DNA from: Membranipora membranacea
Taxonomy: Eukaryota; Bryozoa; Gymnolaemata; Cheilostomatida; Membraniporidae
DNA: 64,000 bases
Assembly: GCA_914767715.1 (NCBI GenBank)
Contig: OU612065.1
Coordinates: 34,784,001-34,848,000, forward strand
Direction: 5' to 3'
The notes under the pieces were generated by a model that saw only the letters and a list, made by a program, of their open reading frames with translations, was not told the DNA's origin and made no database searches. The position numbers and the translations under genes are program-made. Shown piece after piece: positions 36,069 to 51,816 of the stretch (the stretch's first letter is position 1; each line of letters opens with the position of its first letter).

Positions 36069-37809
36069 ATGCAATCAACCAGAGATCCATACCCATATCC
36101 TCTGTTTGAAAATGACAACACATATCAGGGTGGTGTTTTTGAGAGGGTGAGTAATCTACTTTATTGCCTGGTAGGTGTAATGTTACATGTAAGTGTTCAT
36201 ATGGAAAATGGTATTGGTACATGCACGGTTACATACAACCACTTGGTCATAGTGTACGTTCGTTCATTTGTTGTACTTGATATCCATACAAATGAGCTTA
36301 ATTTTTGAAAGTATTAAAGGACCATCCCTTTTCAACCTCTTCGCTTGATAGAGTCCTCACCAAACAGGCACCCATTTCTATCACACATGATTATTACTTT
36401 AATTTAGAAAATTATGCCTTGCTTATTCTCCACCTCATGAGAAATTTAATAGTGATAGACTCCATCTACACGTCCATTGCAGCCTCGCCACTTAGGCAGC
36501 TAATTTCACCACCCATGCTCCGGGATGTGGCGTGTGATGAGACATCTGATTTTAATCAATTTTAATCATTAAGTTGATGGCTCCGAACCTTTTCTCACTC
36601 AAGAAATATGTCTATGTATGCCATAACCTAGTATAAGCAAACCATCCGCAGGATGATTGAACCATGTTGACCATGACACATTTTCCATATTGTAGAAAGA
36701 AGCATATGGTACTGGAAACCATTTGATGGGACAAAAAGACCCATGGGTTAGGCTAAATAAGACACCTACTCTGAGCAGCGCAAGGAGAGAAGTTTACTCT
36801 TTTGATCCAATGGCTCCAAATGACAGTTTAGATTTTGTAATAAAGTCCAATTATAACCAGCATGGACAGTTTCTCTGTGGACCTGCTGATGTAAAAGTAC
36901 AGCGGGAGACTACTGGAAATCCAGATGGGTGAGTCTCTGGTCCCGACTTAGACCAGCAATGCCTCAAATTCACATGTGTTTTGTGGGAAAACTTAAGGCT
37001 ACATAATGTCCATCACATGAGCTTAAAGTTGCTACAAATAAATATGACAATATAATCCTATAATTGCAATCGCGTGCTGTCATGACAATCAGTAACAATG
37101 CTGCAAAGCTAAAACACTGCTGCAGATAATCATACAGAAAGCCCCAAGAACCTGATCTGATCCTCATATTAGTGTTCAGCTTCTTATGTCATAATTTATG
37201 GACAAGCACAATTATAAAATTTGTAGAGACATTTGAATGATAGCTGTGCAGTTAAAGCATACCAAATTATTTTTCAGTATTGGCAAAGCATATGATTTCA
37301 ATTGATTTTCTGAATTTTCTGTTGTTCCAGGCGAGTGTTGAAGAATAGGCTACCAGAAGTGATCAAGCCTGCGCCAGAGCTGGGTCACCCTCTGAAGAAA
37401 GCTGAGCAAAAAGAGAAGAAACATGCCAGCCAATCCAAAGGAACCATACGTAAGTTGTTTTAGCAGTTAAATTTATCCATGACCAACATACCATGCAACT
37501 TTCAAGATGTTGGATCTTGTCAAGGGTCTCACCACAGTATCAAAACCAATAAGGAAATGAACGCCAAGGTTGCTGCTCTTTATAAGTCAACAATGTAGGA
37601 AACCACGCAGCTGAAGGAACAATAATTTTCTTTTGGTTTTCTTTTGTTTGAACTCTTGTATGCTACCTTGTATTTCTCAGCATAAGTTCCTGTAATTAGC
37701 AAATGATTACAAAAGTGATTTTATTTTCCTTGCAGCAAGCCACCATGGAGAAAACACTAATAGCGGATATTCACGAAAACCAAATGGCACCTTCTTCACA
37801 AACTTCTAA
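36069..37809 (+). CDS. CFAP276: CFAP276 (C1orf194 homologue), ciliary microtubule inner protein
   Basis: Four in-phase exons, 36069-36146, 36696-36928, 37331-37449 and 37736-37809, encode 167 residues, close to the 169 of the human protein. Conserved blocks are the N-terminal STRDPYPYPLFENDNTY, then DPWVRLNKTPTLSSARREVY followed by FDP and LDF, and the C-terminal SGYSRKPNGTFF. The family sits on the inner wall of axonemal doublet microtubules and is found in species with motile cilia. It is small, basic and without membrane segments, as expected. The gene is head-to-head with ELAPOR, and an X-box-like site precedes it. Confidence 0.92.
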
Positions 37810-38880
37810 ACATTATTCACACCAAAACCTCATAGCCAAAATTTATTAGTCATGGACTGCATATGTCCTGTGATGTGAAGTTGAAATTTTGTACAGCAGC
37901 GAAACAGTTGAGGTAAATGACAAGCTGTGCCTCATTAGGTTGGTTTTGCCTCACTTTCGTAACTCAATTTACTGACAGATATGACTTCGACTGGTTTTCA
38001 TTCATGTATGATATATTATCTTTTCAATTTGCATAGGGTAAGCTCTCTGATTTAAACTCACTTGCAAATGTATTTATTGACTTATATGTAGAAATAAAAT
38101 ACATTATATTGGAGGACCAAACATTTGTTTTGATGATCATTGGCTAGACATGCACAGTCTACTCACTGTGTTTTGTTCAGATGCCTGTGAAAGGTACACA
38201 CAAAAATATCAAAAAGCTTGCAGGAAAAGTAATTGAAGGATCTGTTCAACCTAGTGATTTACAGTCCCCGTATTTGTGCAAAAAACATCAAATTAAAACA
38301 ACTGCTGCCAAAATTTCCAGATTTACTTTACACTGAATGATGACTTCTACATGTTCTCAATAGAACTGATAAAATACTGATCAATCAAGCCAAATTTGAT
38401 GTGACCTACCAAGTTCGAACTGTTTTCATTATAAAGTTTGATTTTTTGACCATCGTATAATGTAACTGCAAACTGATTATAACATGATTTGATCTGTACA
38501 TCGAATCATAGAATAGTGGAATTGCTTTTTTTCAGGAAATCGAGCCAGAAATACGGTTCAACGATTGATTCAGTTTCATGTCAGTTTCCTTGACAATGAA
38601 ACATCATTATGTTCAGACTGGAGAAAGTGTTTCATAAAAGGTGCAAGATCAACATTAGAACAAAAATCAAATATATAAGTTATTTGTCATTGATGGGCGT
38701 AATCTTATTTGATTTTCCAGCATTTATTGAGAAATTGCTTTTTAAAACTGATATTAAATTCTTATACCCTTGCTTATAATATGTTAGTTTGCACAATATT
38801 ATTGTGCAAATTATGAAATTGCACTAATTAATCGAGAAAGTTCAAGTCACATTAGAACATGCAAATATAACAGCCAAAGA
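37810..38880. other. CFAP276 3' UTR and intergenic DNA
   Basis: A poly(A) signal AATAAA lies at 38093-38098, giving a 3' UTR of about 300 nt. The rest is AT-rich DNA with no recognised gene or repeat. Confidence 0.5.
38093..38098 (+). promoter_or_regulatory. Polyadenylation signal of CFAP276
   Basis: AATAAA 284 bp after the stop codon. Confidence 0.55.
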
Positions 38881-39600
38881 CGGTATTTATTTATTTATTT
38901 GTTTAAAGAGGTTTTCTAGAAAGTTTACAGATAACAGAGTAGTTAAAAAGTAACTTGTTGACCTCTACACATAGCTAAATAAAAAAAAAAGGGTTATACA
39001 CAAGTAAATGACGATGTTCTAGAAATGGGAATGTAATTTATATGTGGCTTTATAGAGAAAGAAAATGATATATATATATATATAAAATTATTGTACTTGT
39101 CACGATTATTATCAAAAGTATTAGTTAAAAGATAGTAGGCTGTCAGCATTTTGCAATTCAGTCTGAAATTGTGCAGCAGATTTATGAGAGCCGTATTGCC
39201 AAAATGTGTCCTAAAGGAGGGTTTTATTACTGAACATTTACTTCTAAGGGAGCGTGGTGTTTATTGGACTTATGCACCAGGTAAAGAATAGGCTTTGATG
39301 CTTTATTTTTAAATATTTTCTTATGTGTAAATTTGTGAAATAGGTAATGTCTTCTACTTTTTAGGGTGGGTGAGTTTAAGAGTGATCCACCAGTTGTGAC
39401 AGAAAACTTTTTTGGTGCAGATATTATGATTCTAATTGCTTTATTCTGAACTTTTTCAATTGTGTCGGATGTTTTTTGAGTACCATCTAGGTAGATAGAT
39501 GAGCAGTATTCTAGGATAGGTCTGACGAGAATTTTGTAAGTCCTTAAGGATTCCTCAACGTTCATGTATTTTTTCAACTAACAGGTATAACTGATTACAA
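38881..39600 (-). mobile_element. 5'-truncated non-LTR retrotransposon remnant
   Basis: The minus-strand open frame 39577-39227 (116 residues) matches the region after the reverse-transcriptase core of LINEs: YKILVRPILEYCSSIYLDGT, then IEKVQNKAIRIIISA. Downstream on the same strand comes a 3' UTR of about 300 bp ending in an AAAT tetranucleotide array (plus strand 38884-38904), a tail type seen in several LINE clades. The RT core and endonuclease are absent, so this is a dead 5'-truncated copy. Its sequence differs from the LINE at 61723-64000, so it belongs to another family. A TA run at 39067-39085 lies inside the 3' UTR. Confidence 0.8.
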
Positions 39601-40074
39601 AGCTCTACTCATAGTTGGCTTACGATAAGTTATAAATCTTCAAAGGCAATAAGTTGAGGCTGAGCACCCCTATACTGTTGTGTTGTGTTAACAATAATAC
39701 AACAAAGCCTCTGAAAAACTATTCCTGCTAAAACCACTTCTCTGTGGAGTTGTTGCCTCTGACAATAAGAGCAGAAAACTCATTATGATATTGAGGCATA
39801 CACAGAATGCGCATGCCCAATAATCCGGAAATGAGTTTTGTAGAGCATAGCCTATACTCTACAAGTGGTATATAATATATATTTTGTGGACTAATGACTA
39901 GAGCCCGTTAATTTAGGCTCAGTTCCAACTACATACTCAACTTCACCTTTTTTGAGAAAGTCTGTTCCATCTTTGTAAGTGTCACCCATAATTGTTATCT
40001 TTTCCTGTTATCTTGCTCTTGTGAACGCAACCAAACACAGAGAGAAGGTGACAGTGGCCTCATAGATCAGCAAT
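39601..40074. other. Arp1 upstream region
   Basis: Upstream and 5' UTR sequence of the Arp1 gene. A stretch near 39954-39978 resembles the inverted-repeat arm of the small MITE at 6989. No TATA box or other element was recognised. Confidence 0.4.
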
Positions 40075-44683
<4,609 letters not shown>

Positions 44684-45306
44684 CACTCTTATTATCATTA
44701 GACTATTAATATCTAGTCTTTGTATGAATACACCAGACTGTATTTGTGATAACGACTATTGGGCTATGTTGAGATTTGTTGCACATTCAGATCATAGCTA
44801 GGCCCTTTTTTTTCGATACTATTGTAGTTGTGTGTTGTAGGTTTTTGAACACAGAGTGCGTTAGAAAAGCGATATTATAGAACAACATTGAACTGGGATG
44901 GGCTTGTTACATTTGGTGTCGAGATTTGCCATTGTCCCCAAAACCTTTACGTAAATTAAGTCTTTGTAGGGGCATATCATTTTTTTTTTCTAAATCTCAA
45001 CGCAATCTTATTTAGAATGTTCAGGGTTGTTTTTATATCCTTTTTTCGTAATTATATGTTGAAGTTGTGTCATGCCTCACCATTTTTTTCACATCTAATG
45101 ATACCTTTTTGTATGCCTCCCTATTTTATTTAATTGAGAATTCAGCCCCTCGTTAAGTCAGTTTACTTCTCTGTTGTTCAGTACAACTATTAATATTCAG
45201 AGTTTGAATGTTTGGGCGTGCCACCAAGATCAGACAAGAAAAGAATCCTTAGCTTATTTATAAACTGGCAGCATCAACATTGTGACTATTGATCAGAATG
45301 GTGAAC

Positions 45307-45312
45307 AATAAA
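45307..45312 (+). promoter_or_regulatory. Polyadenylation signal of Arp1
   Basis: AATAAA 624 bp past the stop codon, the first canonical one I saw downstream. Confidence 0.45.
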
Positions 45313-45588
45313 CAACCTATGAATGCCTGAAAAAATTACAGTTCTTAATTAATTATTTATTGGTTACTTATTTCAAATTGTTGTATTCACCATACTGCCA
45401 GCATCACAACAGCAGTTTTTTTATTATTCTAATAGTGTGTAAGAGATGTTAACATGCAGCCAGGAGGATGGGAGGGGTATCCCACCTCTCTGATGAAGCT
45501 AGCTTATCTTCTCTGAGATCGTAGAGCTATTTGCACTCAATCTTTTTTGGAGTTAAGACAATTTGCAAGCCTTTGTTGGGTTAGGAAT

Positions 45589-45647
45589 AGACAAAGTTTG
45601 GTTCATTTGCCTGCATTCAGGGTTTGTCCCGATCCACTGGTCACGCC
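45589..45647 (+). repeat. Short dispersed repeat, copy 2
   Basis: This matches 44006-44067 in the same orientation, 1.5 kb downstream of it. Confidence 0.65.
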
Positions 45648-48170
45648 ACTGCTGCTGCTGATGGAATTCAGGCAATTGGATTTAACTTAATCTAGGTTAG
45701 GAAGTACAGCAGCTTGTCAAGGCTGAGGCTGACATTAACGATACCGTTAATATTAGCTGCTCATTTCAATATCGGGAGTTACCTGCTCAACATATAACAG
45801 CAGACAACTCTCAAAGCCAGCTTTTTCATTGTAGAAAATAACTTCACAGCTAGCAGAACATGTCTTGTGCAAAGAGCGGATAAACTTCACTCTGCTTGCT
45901 TCAACCCTGAAGACTGGGACAGTAGTTTTTTCTTACTATATTCCACTGAACAAAATTACAAAAAGACCCATGAAAACTTTACAATACAAATTTAATGGAC
46001 TGTGGATAAGGACATTATTCATTTGATAGATGAATCCTCTCGTTTGTCTGCTGAGGATTCCGAATCATATCATAGTGACTGTCAAAGACCCGGAATGTAG
46101 AACATAAATCTTGTTGGCTCTGTGATATTTGTGTTGTTTCCCTACTGTCTAAGAAAACTAAGGTCCCTGTCACTAAGGAGTGGGCAATAGGTGAATAATC
46201 GTCAATATGGTTATTTTTATAATCTAATTTGAGTATTTTACATTGTAAACTTTGTAAGTTTACATGGATGGTGTTTATAACTTGTTTTCCCAAAGGTCAT
46301 CACATTACATAAACAGCACATTGACTCGTTCATTGCCATGCAAGAGAGTCGACGCCCTAAATGACTTCAGCAAAGACACACCTACACTAGACGCTGTCCC
46401 GCTGGCATAGAGCCAGCTACAAACAACGATCACACAAATCATGCTTTCATTCATTTAATCAGCATTTTAAAGCTTTATTTCAAAAAACCTTTATTGGCTT
46501 ATCTTCCATTTGATAAGAATGTTTTACAAAATTTAGCCGCATTGTTAGAACATAACCACATGGGACAGATAGCATCTCCAATAGCATCTTAACATATTCC
46601 TCAAAGAGAATGATTTGCTCTCATACTGGTCATGAGATGTGAATTGTAATCAAATCTGTGCTCCACCTTTATCACATCAATATTGGCATTTCAACAGGGA
46701 ATATTTACAAGGTGTGGTGTACTAATGCGTCATGCCGTTATTGACATGATCTGGCATGACACATAGCACTTTTCACCACGCCCTTTTGCAGATTTTAAAA
46801 ATTCTGTATTGACATGTGTTGCCATAATATGATTATGTAACGTCTGATATTGGAAAGCAGCAGGAAATTGTCTTAGACTAAATATACACTTCCAGCTCTC
46901 ATGTTTCCGTTTAGTAGCTAAGGTTTCATCCCATGACAATAACCCATACCATCACGACCTTGATAAAGATTACCAAACTTTCAATACAGTAGCCATCTGT
47001 GACTATTATTTTTAACAAATTCAATTGATTAGTTTTACCATTCCTTATTGTTTGTGCACGGTCTCAGATGTCCAAGCGACTTGATTCGCAGATAAAAATC
47101 GATACATACATATAACTCCTTGACATTGATGACTCAATCACAGAACACTGCTGTATGATAGCAGAGCTTAAAATACAACGCTGTAAAATTAACATATTTT
47201 TGCCGAACATTTATTATATATACACCTGAAATCGTACAAAGCAGGAAAATTGCTATTTTCCTTTTTGTCACAAGCGGTTGTGTGGGCCGTCGTGTTGGGG
47301 GGGGGAAGAGTCTGTGGGCTCAGACTACACAAGTGGTTGAGGGGGCTGAAAATGAATATTATTGTTTAACCTTATTGATATCATTCTTACGCAGAGCATT
47401 AATTAAGTAATCTATGGTATTTTACTGCTTAATCAGCAAGATTTCATGTGCTTTTTTTAAGTGAACAAGGTTGAGCTTTTGCAGACACACAATTAATTGT
47501 ATCTCATAAAAAGAATTTTTCTTCAGACTTTTTTGTCTCAAAATCCAAGTCTCTTTTGTCACATGCAGCATGACTACTATATATTCAACCCAGCTAACCA
47601 ACATATGTGTGAGTGAAATGATGTATTTTGTCCCCTCCAATCCCATCCCCATCCAGACAATCGACAGCAAAACCTTTAAGTCTGAGGTATTACGCAATAA
47701 AGTGTCTACATTTAATCTGTTTACTTCCAAAGGTTTCTTGTCTGCACCATGATTAGCATTATTCCATCAGTATGATTGTATCGGTATATGATAGTCATAT
47801 GATAGTCACTGGCTTATTAGAAGTGAAGCTGAGTTATCAGACCGATGATGTTTTTATTTGATGAATAATGTATTAATTATTGTGCTTGACTTATTTATCT
47901 AACGGTATCAGTAAACATTATGAAATTAATTTTTAATTGATAGGATTAGCCTATTTACCTGTTTATTCTGGAATGATACTTGTTTCTGATTGAATGAACT
48001 TCAAAACTCTCGGTCCTCCCATATATGACTGTAATATTAATCTTGTCAATTATTTTCCCACCATAAATATTAGACTGATGTTCGAACGAAATTGGAATGG
48101 AATTGACGTCAATATAAATACATTATTAAAATATGTGTTTTACTGAGCTGTGAATTAAAACATGAAAATG

Positions 48171-48229
48171 TGTATACATTTCTAAATATTAAATAACTAA
48201 TATTTGATATTTTAGAAATGTATACATTG
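48171..48229. repeat. Imperfect inverted repeat with about 18-bp arms
   Basis: tgtatacatttctaaa at 48171-48186 is matched by its inverse tttagaaatgtataca at 48211-48226, around an AT-rich centre. It could be a tiny fold-back element. Confidence 0.65.
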
Positions 48230-48799
48230 GTGTGTTGATTCTGTTGTTGGTGGCATCAGACCTCAAAAATTAGAGAACCTTGGAGATATATAGAGATAAA
48301 GTGACTGACCAAAACCTAGTATATCATTTTGAAATAGGGATTAATCATTGAGGTATAGTAATAGCACCGACAATCTATACCAATTTATATATCGTTCGAA
48401 AGCTCTCAACTCTACAATCACAAAAATACCTTTCAGTTACGTCATGTCACATGACGCAATGTCACAGCTCACAGTCATTATAAATCCTGAAGATGCAATC
48501 TTTTTTATGATTATTTTTGAACCGCTTTCACACCTATATTTTTGCTCTAGGAAAAAATCATTTGCACAATTCGGACAACATAACTAAGTTTTAGTAAAAA
48601 TAGGTATGCAGTTTAGGTTGATTAGTTTTGATGAGTGGCTTTTATGACATTATATATATTTTCCTCAGACCAAAGCATATCATAACGATGAAGCTGGTTC
48701 CGCTTATTTTCGCATTTCACATTGAAAAAATTTTAGACTTTCCAAAATAAAAACAAGGCGACATTTACACCCAAGGGTGTTTGGAGCTGATAATATAAA

Positions 48800-48876
48800 C
48801 TTTTGAAAGCTGCCCAGTGGGACTAAAACCCAAGGCAAGGGCACTAACCAATTGCGCCATTGCACACCATCGCGTC
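48800..48876 (-). repeat. tRNA-like relic (SINE head or tRNA pseudogene)
   Basis: On the minus strand there is an A box (TGGCGCAATTGG, 48848-48859) and, 18 bp on, a degraded B box (GGTTTTAGTCCC). The acceptor stem does not close, so it is not a functional tRNA. Confidence 0.65.
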
Positions 48877-50294
48877 ATCACAGCATTATGGCATCTCACC
48901 ATCTCCCAAAAAGAAAAGGTTTTTGGCGCTAATTAGAGAACCCGCTATCCACTATTCATAGTCGTGCACTCGTATTCCCTCCAACGCCACCCAATGCATC
49001 ACACATACATGTGAGCATTAATAGCCTTACATGGCCCATTTGTGTTGTTTTAGTTGTCTTTCCAGCTTGTAAGGATGTTTTCCCATTCTGTCACGTGTCT
49101 TTCCACAAGTCAGTCAGGAGATGAGTACACAGGAGATACACCCGAGGGTGCTCGGGACTGGAACAATCAACCTTGAAAGCTAAGTAGCAAAATACAATAT
49201 TGTGTGGTGTGGGGTGGAGTTTAATGGACTGTTACAATACACCGAAAAGATGTCACTCCCACAAATGATTTAACACTGTTGAGACTGAACTAAATAAGAA
49301 CATATATAATTTTATTTTATTTAGACATGATAAATCTCAAGAGGATAAGAGAGCAAAAATGGCAGTTAGATAATTATGGATTGATATTTGACCAGCTTGG
49401 CTTTGTACAGATCCTTTTAGCATTTCTCAGACATAAAACAATCACACAACTATTGGATAGAGAGAAGTTAATATTAAAAAAAACTTCAATATTTTAGTCA
49501 AGCACTTGATTTTCGGTTGGCCAGCAATACAGAGAGTGTCAGACTTTCTGTTCTCATTTAGGCCCTATGCTTGCTTGTGTGGAAAGTGGGAAGTTAAACA
49601 AATTAAACTAATTGAAAATCAAATAAATCAGGTTTGCCGTCAACACCTCCACTTGATGTCGATAGTTTTAGCTGACATTGTATTCAAATTACTATTTGAA
49701 TGGAACAACAGATCAAGCAACGATCTGATCATACCATGACTTATAAATTAGTTACTTAATCACAACGGCTTGGTGTGCACTTCAACTTCAATAATATATT
49801 ACCAGTTTATTATCCAATAAATGCTACAAATTCAGGCCTTTATTAGCAAGGCAATGATGTTTGCTGCAGAAATACATCTTTAAACAACAGATAACCCCAC
49901 TATGTTATCAAATAGGCTCACGATAAATCACCAGAAACTGTTTTTGTAGGGTTTCAAATCAATAGTTATTCAATCTTTTTTTGTCAATCATCAATATTCC
50001 AATCAATCCCTAAACAAATATGGAGGATTATTTCATATCCGTTCTGCTGCCACATCCGATTCAATAGGAACTGCAAACATCATATACAATTAATGATAAA
50101 TGGAGTGGTCTATTTTGATAAAGATTTTAGGTCCTTATATTAGTTATGCCTTATTTCTGCCCAGTCATTAGGCAGCATAAAAGCATATCTGAATCAGCAT
50201 CTTGTCTAAGCTGTCCTGAGCATATAGCTCGCTTTGAGCCTTCCTCTGCAAATTAAAACTGCACAAACTGGTATCCCGGAGAAGATTAAGAGGA

Positions 50295-50396
50295 ATGTTT
50301 GAAAGAACAATGATGGCCAGGAAAGGAGCAGCCACCAGCTCTGGTGATCAGCAGCAATCTCTACCTCAACCCCGGCAGCCCGTCAAGAGCATACCT
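50295..50396 (+). CDS. Candidate alternative first exon of the DEG/ENaC gene
   Basis: An ATG-initiated frame of 34 codons (starts MFERTMMARKGAATSSGD, ends PVKSIP) stops at a strong donor, GTAAGT, in phase 0. DEG/ENaC exon 2 (52313) begins in phase 0, so this exon could be joined to it instead of the exon at 51817. The peptide is Gln/Pro-rich and lacks the His-Gly gating motif. A CATAAAAG element at 50174-50181 could serve as a TATA box. No transcript evidence is available, and it could also be a separate short gene or spurious. Confidence 0.35.
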
Positions 50397-51816
50397 GTAA
50401 GTTTAACAAAAACGCCTGGTGACAGATGTACCGAATTAGATCTTACTGACATACAAATCTAAAATTTGATTTGAATTACGAGAATAATTAACAGTGAATG
50501 ATGGGAAGAAGAATATTTAGAGTATTCGTCAAACAGTTAAAACCACTTGTACATATAAATTAACTTGATTCTACCTCCGCCATCTACTGGGAACTACTCA
50601 TCTGAATGGGAAGAAAGATTGATGCAAATTCAGTTCAGCAGCGTAGAGTACATTTTACCCTTTGGTTAACTTCTGAAATTATTGGTACTCTTGACCCAGA
50701 GCTAATACAGACTATAATTGTATTAAATTAAATTAAAACTATTATACCTGCTATTGATTGTGTTCCTCACACAGTAGAGCAAATTGAGTCTGTAGACAGC
50801 AATTAAGGCCATCCAAACATTAGCCAGAAATTTCCAGTTTGAACGCCACAGCTACAGCTTTGAAATATTTTCAATTTTTGATTGCCTTTTTGTTTCCGAA
50901 CAAACTGACACTTATACATCAGGACGCCTGTAGCCTTGGAAGGCTTTAATCTTGTTATTCTTTTTATATAATATGAATGGTTAACAGCCCTTGGCCTTGA
51001 AAATGAATAAAATATTTGCAACGGTGCCAAATTTTGTTCTCTATTCAAGATATGAATGCTGCTGCATTTATATCTCCTGTGAAATCAAGCTTATATAATG
51101 TCAGCAGATGCTTGCAGATTTTGTGCTTAGTCGATGTTCTTGGCAGCAAAAATCTTTTACAGTATACGCATCTCATAGTGTCGTCTTGCAAAAATAAAGT
51201 AGGCCCAACTGTTTTATCGCAAATGGCAATGTGAGCTGCTCGAAGTTTCCGGACAGATGAAATGTATTAAGGGAGGGTAACCTGATAATTTTCTACCATC
51301 ATCGTTGGGAGGGGAAGGGTAAGCAACTTTTTCAAACCCCAAAATTGCACCAGACAATAGCGCCTTACACATGGCCTGTTGAGTATACTTTTTGAAAATT
51401 TATTTCAAGTATAAGTAATTTGTTTTCGTTTGAAACTTAGTAATGAATAAAATGATTAACAAAACTGTTAGTCGAAGGCCCTGATAGGCTCCAATTATTT
51501 CTTTCTATTGTGGGCTGATTGTCCATCAAATAATAAGATTAACCTCATTATGGCACATTACAAAGGTTCTTAACCCAAACTAATTTTAGTGAATAGCAGT
51601 ATAAGAAGTTTTTGTTGGAGTGTATTGCCAGCTATTGATACTATGTTATTGTTTTGGTTCTATTTGGTTGATTACTGTATGTTAGGCACTTAGTATTGTT
51701 GGATGAATACAAAAACACATACCTACATCCTTGCAGTTTGCTGCTGTACCGCGAGACAACTGAACGCTATCACCTTACCTTAATTATTTTCTTGCTGCAT
51801 GAGACATTGAGGTAAA
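50397..51816. other. Upstream region or intron of the DEG/ENaC gene
   Basis: AT-rich, with no recognised repeats or genes. Short open frames (50803-51048 minus, 51016-51234 plus) lack support. Confidence 0.4.

Larger units (their letters stand above)
44684..50294. other. Gene-poor region between Arp1 and the DEG/ENaC gene
   Basis: It contains the Arp1 3' UTR (poly(A) signal 45307-45312), a short repeat (45589), a tRNA-like relic (48800), a hairpin (48171) and a G-run near 47298. Open frames of 60-100 codons occur on both strands, for example 46015-46293 minus (92 residues) and 47422-47730 minus (102 residues). None has recognisable domains or a convincing set of splice partners, so none is called. 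A gene made of small exons could be missed here. Confidence 0.45.
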
